A stretch of DNA of 64,000 bases from Loktanella sp. DSM 29012 (GTDB taxonomy: Bacteria; Pseudomonadota; Alphaproteobacteria; Rhodobacterales; Rhodobacteraceae), in assembly GCF_900110705.1 (NCBI RefSeq), contig NZ_FOEJ01000001.1, positions 627,501 to 691,500 on the forward strand. Reading direction: 5' to 3'. The notes beneath the pieces are model-generated. The model was not told the DNA's origin and did not search any database. It saw nothing but the letters and a program-made list of their open reading frames with translations. The first letter of the stretch is position 1. Each line of letters opens with the position of its first letter. Made by a program: the position numbers and the translations under genes. This document shows, in pieces, positions 17,567 through 25,661 of the stretch.

Positions 17567-18562
17567 TTAGAACGACAGGGCCGGGCAGGATTCATCGGAC
17601 ATATAGTCGTGAACCGTGATGTCGCCTGCAATGATCTGCTCTGCTGCCGCGTCCACGGCAGCCTGCATGTCAGCGCTGACCAGTTCGGCGTTGAATTCGT
17701 CCATGGCGTAGCCGACACCTTCTTGCTCCAGACCCAGGGCCTGAATGCCGGGCTCGACGGCTTCACCCGCCATGAAGGAGTTGTAGACGGCATTGTCCAC
17801 GCGCTTGAGCATGGATGTCAGCACGGAACCGGGGTGCATGTAGTTCTGGTTCGCGTCAACGCCGATACCCAGCATGTCGTTGTCGGCAGCAGCCTGAAGA
17901 ACGCCGACACCGGTGCCGCCAGCGGCCTGGAACACAACGTCAGAGCCTTGGGATTTCTGCGCCAGCACCAGCTCGGTGCCCTTGACCGGGTCGTTCCATG
18001 CGGCCGGTGTGGTACCCGTCATGTTCGCGATGATGGTGACATCGGGGTTTGCGGCCTTGGCACCCTGTGCATAGCCGCAGGCAAATTTGCGGATCAGCGG
18101 GATGTCCATGCCACCGACAAAGCTGACGGTGCCGGTCTCAGACGCCATGGCGGCCATCATGCCGACCAGATAGCTGCCCTGCTCTTCGTTGAACACGATG
18201 GACTGCACGTTGGGTGCGTCGACCACGGCGTCGATGATGACGAATTTCGTGTCCGGATAGTCGCCAGCCACATCACCCAGCGGTGTTGCGAACGAAAAAC
18301 CGGCCATGACGATGGGGTTTGCGCCGGACTCAGCGAAACGGCGCAGGGCCTGCTCGCGCTGGGCGTCGGATTGCAATTCCACCTCGGCAAAGGTGCCTCC
18401 GGTTTCTTCGGCCCAACGTGTCGCGCCGTTGAACGCCGACTCGTTGAAGGATTTGTCGAACTTGCCGCCAAGGTCAAAGACGATTGCGGGGTCGGCCATC
18501 GCCGCACCGGCCGTCAGGGCCAGCGCTGCGGTTGCGCCGAACAGTTTATGCATGAGGGTCAT
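17567..18562 (-). CDS. BMP-family substrate-binding lipoprotein-like protein
   Basis: Periplasmic ligand-binding protein (331 residues) of the BMP/Med family, which binds nucleosides or purine derivatives for ABC import. The start at 18562 (MTLMHKLFG) is fixed by GGGAG seven bases upstream and gives a signal peptide of about 23 residues ending AMA before DPAIVFDLGG. There is no lipobox Cys, so it is a soluble periplasmic form. The family pattern GGKFDKSFNESAFNG follows directly. A conserved cysteine pair (FACGYAQG and the C-terminal DESCPALSF) may form a disulfide. It is the first gene of the operon. Confidence 0.94.
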   Translation of the reverse strand: MTLMHKLFGATAALALTAGAAMADPAIVFDLGGKFDKSFNESAFNGATRWAEETGGTFAEVELQSDAQREQALRRFAESGANPIVMAGFSFATPLGDVAGDYPDTKFVIIDAVVDAPNVQSIVFNEEQGSYLVGMMAAMASETGTVSFVGGMDIPLIRKFACGYAQGAKAANPDVTIIANMTGTTPAAWNDPVKGTELVLAQKSQGSDVVFQAAGGTGVGVLQAAADNDMLGIGVDANQNYMHPGSVLTSMLKRVDNAVYNSFMAGEAVEPGIQALGLEQEGVGYAMDEFNAELVSADMQAAVDAAAEQIIAGDITVHDYMSDESCPALSF

Positions 18563-18648
18563 GTCGGTCTCCCGTTGGTTGTTGCGGGCAGTCTGTTGCC
18601 GCCCGTCACTGAGGCAAGCAAGGTGGCATTCACCTCGCTTCAGGCAAC

Positions 18649-18678
18649 GATAAGGCAACGGGCGGGGCCGGTGGTCAA
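18649..18678 (-). promoter_or_regulatory. Possible promoter of the BMP-type ABC operon
   Basis: On the minus strand TTGACC (18678-18673) and CTTATC (18654-18649) are separated by 18 bases, about 90 bases upstream of the binding-protein ATG. The fit to sigma-70 is moderate and unsupported by anything else. Confidence 0.3.
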
Positions 18679-18735
18679 CCGTTACTTAACGGCGCACCCC
18701 TTTTTTTGCCAATCGGTCAAAAAGCAGGCGGAGAT

Positions 18736-19152
18736 TCAAGCGTTCAAGGCTTTTGACAGCACCAGTGCATCGATCGCCGGGCCGTTGGTCCGATCGTAAT
18801 AGGCGCGTCGCACACCAACCTTTTCGAATCCCAAGCGGTCATAGAGATGACGCGCGGCCAGATTGTCATCGGCCACTTCCAGAAAGGCGGTGTGCGCCCC
18901 TTTTTGTTGCCCGGCCAAGAGCAGGGCAAGCACGCATGCCTGCCCCAGACCCTGCCGCTGCATGTCGCGGCGACAGGCCACCGTCAGAATTTCCAGCTCG
19001 GGTGCGATGACCCGGCCCATCGCGAACGCGCGGTCGTCCCCAACGGTGATGACCAGTGGGCAGGCCAGCAGGTCCGCAAATTCATCCGCCGACCACGGGC
19101 GGTCGCGGTCAAAGGCCGCTGCGTGAACCTGTGCCAGAATTGCGGGCGTCAC
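18736..19152 (-). CDS. rimI: RimI-type GNAT N-acetyltransferase
   Basis: GNAT acetyltransferase (138 residues) of the RimI group, which acetylates the N terminus of ribosomal protein S18 or related substrates using acetyl-CoA. The acetyl-CoA pyrophosphate loop is RRDMQRQGLGQA near residues 80-91, and the C-terminal NLAARHLYDRLGFEKVGVRRAYY is typical of RimI. The start codon is GTG at 19152 and overlaps the tsaB stop as GTGA. A tsaB-rimI pairing is a widespread arrangement, which supports the call. Confidence 0.88.
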   Translation of the reverse strand: MTPAILAQVHAAAFDRDRPWSADEFADLLACPLVITVGDDRAFAMGRVIAPELEILTVACRRDMQRQGLGQACVLALLLAGQQKGAHTAFLEVADDNLAARHLYDRLGFEKVGVRRAYYDRTNGPAIDALVLSKALNA

Positions 19153-19781
19153 GGCACGACAACGGGGGGCGCATCGCGCGGTGGTGCTGCATCCGCCGGG
19201 CGCAGATACAATGGCGCGGGGCGTGGCTGTGGTATCTGCATCCGGCGGCTTGCGATGATCGCCATGGCGGTTGCGGGCGGCATGGCGGCCGCGATCACCT
19301 CACCGAATGCCGCCGCCCCGACATAAGCGGGGCGGATGCCAGCCGGACAGCGGGGGGCTTGCCCGGGCTCCAGAAACTCTGGCGTGCCTCGGGTGGTGGC
19401 GTCGAAAAACTGTGCGTAAAACCGGCCGGATCGCGCATCCAGGACCGAAATCACGGGTCCAGTCAGCCCTTCGACCTGTGCCTCGAGGCTGGACACACCG
19501 ATCGCCGGAATGTTCAGCGCCAGGGCCAGCCCCCGCGCCGCGGCGACGGCGATCCGGATCCCGGTAAAGTTGCCGGGCCCGATACCCACGCCGATTGCAT
19601 CCAGTCCGGCCCAGTTCAGACCGGCTTCACGCAGCATCTCGTCGAGCATCGGCATCAGATGTTCGGCCTGACCCTTGGACATGGCGTCAATGCGGGTCGT
19701 GATGCCTGATGGCGTCATGATGGCAGCAGCGCACTGCGGACCGGATGTGTCGAATGCAAGAACGGTCGCTGTGGCGTTCAC
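19149..19781 (-). CDS. tsaB: tRNA t6A biosynthesis protein TsaB
   Basis: ASKHA-fold partner of TsaD, needed to make N6-threonylcarbamoyladenosine at position 37 of ANN-decoding tRNAs. The N terminus reads VLAFDTSGPQCAAAI (phosphate-1 motif), followed by MPMLDEMLREAG and the GIGPGNFTGIRIAVAAARGLA signature. The start at 19781 is preferred because its GTG overlaps the stop of the preceding gene as GTGA, mirroring the next junction with rimI; another GTG at 19793 would add four residues. Around 210 residues, normal for the family. Confidence 0.92.
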   Translation of the reverse strand: MNATATVLAFDTSGPQCAAAIMTPSGITTRIDAMSKGQAEHLMPMLDEMLREAGLNWAGLDAIGVGIGPGNFTGIRIAVAAARGLALALNIPAIGVSSLEAQVEGLTGPVISVLDARSGRFYAQFFDATTRGTPEFLEPGQAPRCPAGIRPAYVGAAAFGEVIAAAMPPATAMAIIASRRMQIPQPRPAPLYLRPADAAPPRDAPPVVVP

Positions 19782-20062
19782 ACCAGCGACCACGTCAGCG
19801 GTTTTGTCGGATGACGTTGCAGTATGTCACGCGCCTCAAGGTCGAGTTGCACGCATTTGAGCCACCAACCCGCCGTGGACCCACCGGGGAACACATCGTC
19901 AGGCAGTTGCCGCAGCACACCGGCCTTCATTTGCGCCGCGGTCATGGGTGCCGCTGTGACTGTCGACAACATCGCAGATTTCATCGCGTTGTATTTCGCG
20001 GCATCAACCCGGCCCACCTGGCCGGGTTGATTGACGTTCAGGACTTCGACCTTGTCGGCCAT
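19778..20062 (-). CDS. DUF6958-like small protein
   Basis: A 94-residue cytoplasmic protein resembling DUF6958 family members of Rhodobacterales: MADKVEVLNVNQPG at the N terminus, a central helical stretch and a FPGGSTAGWWLKCVQLDLEA block near residues 60-80. No enzymatic motif is seen; the second half resembles a small winged-helix-like fold. The start at 20062 overlaps the nfuA stop as ATGA; the longer in-frame extension to 20167 lies inside nfuA and is rejected. Its insertion between nfuA and tsaB implies a housekeeping role. Function unknown. Confidence 0.78.
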   Translation of the reverse strand: MADKVEVLNVNQPGQVGRVDAAKYNAMKSAMLSTVTAAPMTAAQMKAGVLRQLPDDVFPGGSTAGWWLKCVQLDLEARDILQRHPTKPLTWSLV

Positions 20063-20625
20063 CAGGCAGCGACGGGGCGGACTTCGGTCACTTCGGGGAT
20101 GTAGTGCCGCAGCAGGTTCTCGATACCCATCTTCAGCGTCAGCGTGGACGACGGGCAACCGGCGCAAGCACCCTGCATGTGCAGGTAGACGACGCCGCGT
20201 TCGAACCCGTGGAACGTGATGTCGCCGCCATCCTGCGCCACGGCAGGGCGGACGCGGGTGTCCAGCAATTCCTTAATCTGGTCGACGATAGCGCCATCTT
20301 CGCCGTCGTGTTCTGCATGGCCGCTGACCGGCTGGTGATCGGCGCCCATGACCGGCTGGCCCGACTGGTAGTGTTCCATGATCGCACCCAGCAACGCGGG
20401 TTTGACGTGATCCCATTCCACGTCATCGGCCTTGGTCACGGTCACGAAATCCATGCCAAAGAACACGCCTGTCACGCCGTTCACGGCAAACAGGCGCTGC
20501 GCCAGCGGCGATGTGCCCGCTGCATCAGCCGATGGAAAGTCGGCGGTGCCGACCTCCAGCACGGTTTGGCCGGGCAGGAATTTCAGCGTCGCGGGGTTCG
20601 GTGTCGATTCGGTCTGGATGAACAT
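20062..20625 (-). CDS. nfuA: NfuA-type iron-sulfur carrier
   Basis: A 187-residue Fe-S cluster scaffold/carrier. The N-terminal Nfu domain begins MFIQTESTPNPATLKFLPGQ, and the C-terminal NifU-type domain holds the cluster-binding CxxC (Cys154 and Cys157, in GACAGCPSS). Between them is a His/Asp-rich linker. It delivers 4Fe-4S clusters to apo-proteins in the cytosol. It heads a four-gene chain (nfuA, DUF6958-like, tsaB, rimI) joined by four-base overlaps, and an Irr-like box lies 60 bases upstream, so iron control of the whole operon is plausible. Confidence 0.95.
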   Translation of the reverse strand: MFIQTESTPNPATLKFLPGQTVLEVGTADFPSADAAGTSPLAQRLFAVNGVTGVFFGMDFVTVTKADDVEWDHVKPALLGAIMEHYQSGQPVMGADHQPVSGHAEHDGEDGAIVDQIKELLDTRVRPAVAQDGGDITFHGFERGVVYLHMQGACAGCPSSTLTLKMGIENLLRHYIPEVTEVRPVAA

Positions 20626-20684
20626 GAAAACCGTCCTTTTATGTCAGGTTACCGATATGCGCCCTGTGACGGCCCACGTCAAGG

Positions 20685-20701
20685 TTTAGAACCGTTCTAA
20701 G
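20685..20701 (-). promoter_or_regulatory. Irr-type iron control element (ICE-like box)
   Basis: TTTAGAA-CCG-TTCTAA-G is a near-perfect palindrome matching the alphaproteobacterial Irr box (TTTAGAA-N3-TTCTAAA) at all positions but the last. It lies 60-76 bases upstream of the nfuA ATG, in the short gap after the universal stress gene. Irr senses iron through haem and controls Fe-S and haem genes, so the location fits. Confidence 0.7.
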
Positions 20702-20704
20702 CAT

Positions 20705-21160
20705 TCAGGTGATGGCGTCCAGTTTTTCTTTTGACAAGTCACCCGGAACGATGGTGATCGGCACGTGGAACGTCCCGGCCTGACGGCTGAGCGCGCTGAC
20801 CAGCGGGCCGGGTCCCTTGTTGTCGGTGCCCGCGCCCAGCACCAGAACCCCGATTTCCGGGTCCTCGGTAATCTGGGCCATGATCTCGGGCAGCGCCTCG
20901 CCTTCTCGGATTACCAGATCGGGGTTCACGTTCTGCCGGTCCCGCATCCACTTGGCAAAGACCTCGAAATGCACCTCGATACGCTCGCGTGCTTCTTCGC
21001 GCATGATCTCGCCGACGCCAATCCAGTGGTTGAATTCATCGGGCGGAATGACCGACAGCACCGTGACGCCCGCCCCGGTCTTGGAGGCCCGCATGGCGGC
21101 GTATCGCATCGCGTTCAGACATTCGCGGCTGTCATCCAGCACGACCAGAAACTTGCGCAT
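20705..21160 (-). CDS. Universal stress protein (UspA family)
   Basis: A 151-residue single-domain Usp protein. MRKFLVVLDDSRECLNAMRYAA is the typical first strand and helix, and the C-terminal half holds VLVLGAGTDNKGPGPLVSALS, a variant of the G-2x-G-9x-G-S/T ATP-binding pattern, so nucleotide binding is possible. The start at 21160 is supported by AGAGGGGGA directly upstream; an upstream in-frame ATG at 21244 overlaps the aminotransferase gene and is rejected. Role in stress tolerance inferred from family only. Confidence 0.9.
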   Translation of the reverse strand: MRKFLVVLDDSRECLNAMRYAAMRASKTGAGVTVLSVIPPDEFNHWIGVGEIMREEARERIEVHFEVFAKWMRDRQNVNPDLVIREGEALPEIMAQITEDPEIGVLVLGAGTDNKGPGPLVSALSRQAGTFHVPITIVPGDLSKEKLDAIT

Positions 21161-21213
21161 TTCATCCCCCTCTTTGGGCGCATCCTGCCTTTTGCGCCGA
21201 CATCGTGCAACGG

Positions 21214-22080
21214 TCAGAGCGTTTCGGACGCGGCCCAGTCCCAATACAATTCCCGCACACGGGCCGTAACAGGCCCGCTGTTGTAGGATCGGTCGTCAAA
21301 GGCACTGACCGGCGTGACCTTCATCATGTTGCCCGACAGGAATACCTCATCCGCCGCCCGGAAATCGTCAAAGGTCAGAACCTTTTCGACGACTTCGACG
21401 CCATCTGCGCGCAGATTGGTCATGTGCCGGGCACGGGTGATACCGGCCAGAAAGGTGCCGTTGGGGATTGGTGTGAACACCACGCCGTCGCGCACCATGA
21501 ACACATTGGCGCTGGCGGTTTCCGCCACGTTGCCCATCACATCAGCGACCAGGGCATTGCCGAACCCCTTGGACCGGGCCTCGGCCAGCATGCGGGCGTT
21601 GTTGGGATACAGGCAGCCGGCCTTGGCGTTGACGACGTTGTCTTCCATCACCGGACGGCGGAACCGGGTGGTGGTCAGGGTGGTGGATGCGCCCGCCGGT
21701 GCCATCGGTATGGCCTCGAGCGATATGGCAAAACCGGTGGATCCTTCCTTGGGAACGATCCCAAGGTCGCCACCATCCAATGCCCAGTACATCGGGCGGA
21801 TATAGACGGACGTCTGGGGGGAATAGGCGCGCAGTCCTTCGCGGACGATGGCCACCATGTCTGCCGTGCTCACTGTGGGGGTGATCATCAGCGCCTCGGC
21901 TGAGCGGTTTACGCGGGCGCAATGTGCCGCCAGATCCGGGACAACGCCGTTGGCGTAACGGGCCCCGTCGAACACCGTTGTCCCCAGCCATGACCCGTGG
22001 TCCGCAGCACGCATCACAGCGACGTCCCCGTCGTGCCATGCACCACCGAAATAGGTTCTTATCTGTGTTCCCGTGGCCAT
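21214..22080 (-). CDS. Class IV (branched-chain-type) aminotransferase
   Basis: PLP-dependent fold-type IV aminotransferase (288 residues), closest to branched-chain amino acid aminotransferases but also compatible with D-amino acid transaminase or aminodeoxychorismate lyase relatives. The N terminus is MATGTQIRTYFGGAWHDGDV. The PLP lysine is probably in the VVNAKAGCLYPNNARM segment, and the phosphate-binding VMGNVAETASANVFM is clear. The start at 22080 is supported by GAGGGGGG ahead of it; an upstream in-frame ATG at 22179 is rejected. It lies downstream of trpS across a repeat-containing gap. Confidence 0.88.
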   Translation of the reverse strand: MATGTQIRTYFGGAWHDGDVAVMRAADHGSWLGTTVFDGARYANGVVPDLAAHCARVNRSAEALMITPTVSTADMVAIVREGLRAYSPQTSVYIRPMYWALDGGDLGIVPKEGSTGFAISLEAIPMAPAGASTTLTTTRFRRPVMEDNVVNAKAGCLYPNNARMLAEARSKGFGNALVADVMGNVAETASANVFMVRDGVVFTPIPNGTFLAGITRARHMTNLRADGVEVVEKVLTFDDFRAADEVFLSGNMMKVTPVSAFDDRSYNSGPVTARVRELYWDWAASETL

Positions 22081-22185
22081 GATCACCCCCCTCGTTCGTT
22101 TTAAAAGGCCTAGGCCGCAATCGGGCAGAGGTAAAGTGCGGCCGGCTCGCATGGCTGTGCCGATGCGTGACCTGATCAATCGCTG

Positions 22186-22257
22186 TTTTCAAAATATCCC
22201 CGCCGGAGGCCGCCGCCGCAGGATGCGGCGGCCCACCGATTTTTCGCGAAAAATCGG
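22186..22257 (-). repeat. Dispersed palindromic repeat, copy 1
   Basis: A 22-base perfect palindrome (22236-22257; half-site CCGATTTTTCG) is followed, on the minus strand, by a GCCGCC/GGCGGC hairpin (about 22211-22233) and then by GCCTCCGGCGGGGATATTTT. The same palindrome and trailing block recur at 53815-53870 in the opposite orientation. It fills most of the gap between trpS and the aminotransferase gene and could terminate trpS transcription. Blocks of the form CCTCCGGCGGG plus TATTT are familiar intergenic repeats in Rhodobacteraceae. Confidence 0.75.
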
Positions 22258-22273
22258 CACCCCGCACCAGGGG

Positions 22274-23287
22274 TCAGCGCAACAGGCCCACAATTTCATA
22301 GGTGCGCGACAGGATCGGCTCTGCGATCGTGCGGGCCCGCTCGGCTCCGTCCGCAAGGATGCGGTCGATCTCTGCGGGGTCGTCCATCAGACGGGTCATC
22401 TCGTCCGAAATCGGTGCAAGCCGATCGACCGCCAGATCAGCCAGCGCGGGTTTGAACCGGCCCCAGCCTGCACCTGCATATTCCGTGATCACCGCCTCCG
22501 ACGTGGTGTCGGACAGCGCGGCGTAGATATCGACCAGGTTGCGCGCCTCCGGCCGGCCTTTCAGCCCGTCCAGCGTGTCGGGCAAAGGTTCGGGGTCGGT
22601 CTTGGCCTTCTTAAACTTTTTCGCGATCAGTTCGGCGCCGTCGCGCATGTTGATGCGCTCCATGTCGCTTTCGCCGGATTTCGACATCTTCTTGGACCCG
22701 TCGCGCAGGTTCATCACGCGCGTGGCGGGGCCGTCGATCACCGGTTCGGTCATCGGGAAAAAGTCGGTCTTGTAATCGTGGTTGAACTTGGCCGCGATAT
22801 CGCGCGTCAATTCGACATGCTGTTTCTGGTCCTCGCCCACAGGGACTTGCGTGGCGTGATACAGCAGAATGTCGGCCGCCATCAGCGACGGATAGGCATA
22901 AAGGCCAAGCGACACCTTCTCGGCGTTGCTGCCGGCCTTGTCCTTGAACTGCGTCATGCGATTCATCCAGCCGACACGGGCGACGCAGTTGAAAATCCAT
23001 CCCAACTCGGCGTGCGCCGACACGCGGCTCTGGTTGAACAGGATCGATTGGCTTGGGTCCAGGCCGGCGGCCAGATAGCCTGCTGCAACCTCGCGAGTGG
23101 CGTGGCTCAACTCCTTGGGGTCCTGCCAGACGGTGATCGCGTGCAGATCGACCACGCAATACATCGTCTCCATCGCGCCCTGCATGCCAACGAACCGCTT
23201 GATCGCGCCAAGGTAGTTGCCCAGCGTCAATCCGCCCGACGGTTTGATCCCGGAAAAGACGCGGGGTGTGAACTGGCTTTGGGTCAT
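22274..23287 (-). CDS. trpS: Tryptophanyl-tRNA synthetase
   Basis: Class I aminoacyl-tRNA synthetase charging tRNA-Trp (337 residues). The HIGH-type motif appears as [12 protein letters not shown] near residue 20 and the KMSKS motif as SKKMSKS near residue 200. The start at 23287 ([10 protein letters not shown]) is chosen because the protein then begins just before the conserved FSGIKPSG strand; an upstream in-frame ATG at 23380 overlaps the divergent gene. It is divergent from the rhomboid-like gene. Confidence 0.97.
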   Translation of the reverse strand: MTQSQFTPRVFSGIKPSGGLTLGNYLGAIKRFVGMQGAMETMYCVVDLHAITVWQDPKELSHATREVAAGYLAAGLDPSQSILFNQSRVSAHAELGWIFNCVARVGWMNRMTQFKDKAGSNAEKVSLGLYAYPSLMAADILLYHATQVPVGEDQKQHVELTRDIAAKFNHDYKTDFFPMTEPVIDGPATRVMNLRDGSKKMSKSGESDMERINMRDGAELIAKKFKKAKTDPEPLPDTLDGLKGRPEARNLVDIYAALSDTTSEAVITEYAGAGWGRFKPALADLAVDRLAPISDEMTRLMDDPAEIDRILADGAERARTIAEPILSRTYEIVGLLR

Positions 23288-23373
23288 GGGATCATCCGGG
23301 CTGGTAGGCTGCGATATTTCCGCATACCCATGCCAGAGCACGGCACCATTCGCAACAACCCGAGGCATCCGCC

Positions 23374-24051
23374 ATGGCAATCCAAAGTCCCGTCAACGCC
23401 ATTCCGCCCGTGGTCACGGCTCTTGTCATGATCGTTGTTGCGGTCGAACTGACCCTGTCAGCGGGTGCGACCGGATTGGTGGGTGGGCCCGGAGGGATCG
23501 GCTGGCGGTTGCAGGCCCTGCAGGAATATGCGGTGTCGCCTGCCGTGGTGGATTACGTCGTGATGCGGGGTGACCTGTCGCTGGATCTGCTCAAACGGTT
23601 TGTGACCTACGCTTTTGTGCATGGCAGTTTCACCGATGCGCTGTTCGGCGGTGCACTCCTGCTGGCGCTGGGCAAATTCGTGGGCGATGTGTTTCATCCG
23701 GCGGCAACGCTGGCGCTGTTTGTGGTTTCGGCGGTGGCGGGGGCATTGGCGTTTGGTCTGGTCGCTGATGGCACGCAACCGCTGTTTGGCGCATATCCGG
23801 CGGTCTACGGTTTCATCGGGGCGTTCACCTACATTCTGTGGACCCGGATCGGGCAACAGGGCGGGCAGCAGATCAAGGCGTTTCGCCTGATCGGCTTTTT
23901 GCTGGCGCTGCAATTGATCTTTGCGCTGATCTTTGGTGGCACGATGCGGTGGGTCGCGGATCTCGCCGGTTTCGCCGTGGGTTTCGGCGCGTCGATCATC
24001 CTCGCGCCGGGCGGATGGCATGCGCTGCTGGTTCGTTTGCGCCAGCGTTAA
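23374..24051 (+). CDS. Rhomboid-fold membrane protein lacking the catalytic dyad
   Basis: A 225-residue polytopic protein with the rhomboid layout: six or so membrane segments and the TM2 motif [14 protein letters not shown]. At the place of the catalytic GxSG motif it reads GAYPAVYG (Tyr141 for the nucleophile Ser, Pro142 for Gly), and the catalytic His of TM6 (AHxxG pattern) is Asp196 in WVADLAGF. It is therefore probably a proteolytically inactive rhomboid, analogous to iRhoms, perhaps acting as a membrane chaperone or quality-control factor. GAGG lies eight bases before the ATG. It converges on murJ with a four-base overlap. Confidence 0.82.
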   Translation: MAIQSPVNAIPPVVTALVMIVVAVELTLSAGATGLVGGPGGIGWRLQALQEYAVSPAVVDYVVMRGDLSLDLLKRFVTYAFVHGSFTDALFGGALLLALGKFVGDVFHPAATLALFVVSAVAGALAFGLVADGTQPLFGAYPAVYGFIGAFTYILWTRIGQQGGQQIKAFRLIGFLLALQLIFALIFGGTMRWVADLAGFAVGFGASIILAPGGWHALLVRLRQR

Positions 24052-25634
24052 CGCCGCAGCGCCCTGCGAAAGTCCTGTAGTCGAAACGCGCCGATCATCT
24101 GACCGATGCCGAAATAGCTGACGATCCCGATTGTGATTAGCACAGCCAGCGCGAGGTAGCGCAGGCCTTCGGTCGCGAGGAACGGGCCCAGCACGACAGC
24201 CGCGCCAAACAGCACCACCCCCATCCCGACCGACGCCAGGACAATCCGCCAGATACGTGCACGGAAACGGTCGTCCCACGTCGCGGCGGCCCCCATGCTG
24301 CGCGATCCGATCCACAGTTGTGCGACCATGATCCAGCCCACGGCCGTGGTGCCCAATGCCGCGGCGATGAACCCAACGTAGGGGGCAAGCCCCAGCGCGA
24401 TAACAAGGTTCAACACCATCGCGACCAAGGCATAGATGAACGGTCGCCGCGTATCCTCGCGTGCAAAAAACAACGGTTGCAGGGATTTTTGCAGCACGAA
24501 CGCGGGCAGGCCCAATCCATAGACCGCGACGGCCAGGGCCGTGGCCATCGTGTCCTCGGGGGTAAAGGCCCCGCGCTGGAACAGCACCGATGTTAGTGGA
24601 ACGGGGATGACCAGCAGCGCCACTGCTGCCGGCACCGTCAGCGCAAGGCTCAGCTCTGCGGCGCGGTTGAACGCATCGCGCCCGCCCGCCGCATCTCCGG
24701 CCCGCAGGCGGCGCGACAGGTCAGGCAGCAGGACAACGCCGATGGCGATGCCGACGACGCCCAGTGGCAGCTGATACAGCCGGTCCGCGTATGACAGCCA
24801 CGCCACCGCACCGTCAAAGAAACTGGCGACCTGACGGCCCACCAGCAAATTGATCTGGACCACACCGCCGGCCAGTGCGGCAGGGGCCGCGATCATGGCC
24901 AGTTTTTTCAATTCCGGGGTCCAGCGCGGCATCCGCAGGGTCATGGTGAAACCCGCACGCGATGCGGCCCACCAGACGATTCCCATCTGCAGGATTCCCC
25001 CCAATGGCACCGCCAGCGCAAGGCTGTCACCGATCTGCAGTCCCAGTGCCCGGTCGATACCCATACCAAGGCTGTCAGACATATCCCGTCCCAGCAGGGC
25101 AGTGACCAGCATAGCGATGATGAAGACCACGTTCAGGATGACGGGTGCGGCGGCGGCGGCGACAAATCGGCCGGTCGCGTTCAGCACGCCGGACAACAGG
25201 GCCGTCAACGAAATGAACATGATGTAGGGAAAGGCGATGCGCCCGTATTCCACCGCCAGATCGAAACGGGCGTCTTCCCGGAAACCGCTGGCCATCGCCG
25301 TCACCAGCCACGGCATGAAGATGATCCCCACCACCGTGAACACGGACAGGATCACGGTCATTGCAACGAATGCATCCTGCGCAAAGGCCCGCGCGTCCTC
25401 GCCGCCTTCCAGTTTCTTGGAAAACATCGGCACAAAGGCCATGTTGAACGCGCCCTCGGCAAAGAACCGGCGGAACAGGTTCGGCAATGAGAATGCGATG
25501 ATGAACGCCTGTGCCGCGACCCCTGTGCCCAGATAGCCCGCGATCAGGATGTCGCGGGCAAACCCCATCACGCGGCTGAGCAATGTCCAGATCCCCACGG
25601 TGAAAAAGCCGGACATCAGGCGGATGGGTTTCAT
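24048..25634 (-). CDS. murJ: Lipid II flippase MurJ
   Basis: MOP-superfamily flippase (528 residues, about 14 membrane segments) that moves the peptidoglycan precursor lipid II across the inner membrane. The start MKPIRLMSGFFTVGIWTLLSRVMGFARD is the family N terminus. LLPDLSRRLRAGD and FFAREDTRRPF in the interior are typical family segments. It lies 27 bases downstream of glnD in the same direction, a common alphaproteobacterial pairing, and may be co-transcribed with it. Confidence 0.96.
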   Translation of the reverse strand: MKPIRLMSGFFTVGIWTLLSRVMGFARDILIAGYLGTGVAAQAFIIAFSLPNLFRRFFAEGAFNMAFVPMFSKKLEGGEDARAFAQDAFVAMTVILSVFTVVGIIFMPWLVTAMASGFREDARFDLAVEYGRIAFPYIMFISLTALLSGVLNATGRFVAAAAAPVILNVVFIIAMLVTALLGRDMSDSLGMGIDRALGLQIGDSLALAVPLGGILQMGIVWWAASRAGFTMTLRMPRWTPELKKLAMIAAPAALAGGVVQINLLVGRQVASFFDGAVAWLSYADRLYQLPLGVVGIAIGVVLLPDLSRRLRAGDAAGGRDAFNRAAELSLALTVPAAVALLVIPVPLTSVLFQRGAFTPEDTMATALAVAVYGLGLPAFVLQKSLQPLFFAREDTRRPFIYALVAMVLNLVIALGLAPYVGFIAAALGTTAVGWIMVAQLWIGSRSMGAAATWDDRFRARIWRIVLASVGMGVVLFGAAVVLGPFLATEGLRYLALAVLITIGIVSYFGIGQMIGAFRLQDFRRALRR

Positions 25635-25661
25635 GGGCTGGGGCCTTCTTTGACTGCGGCG

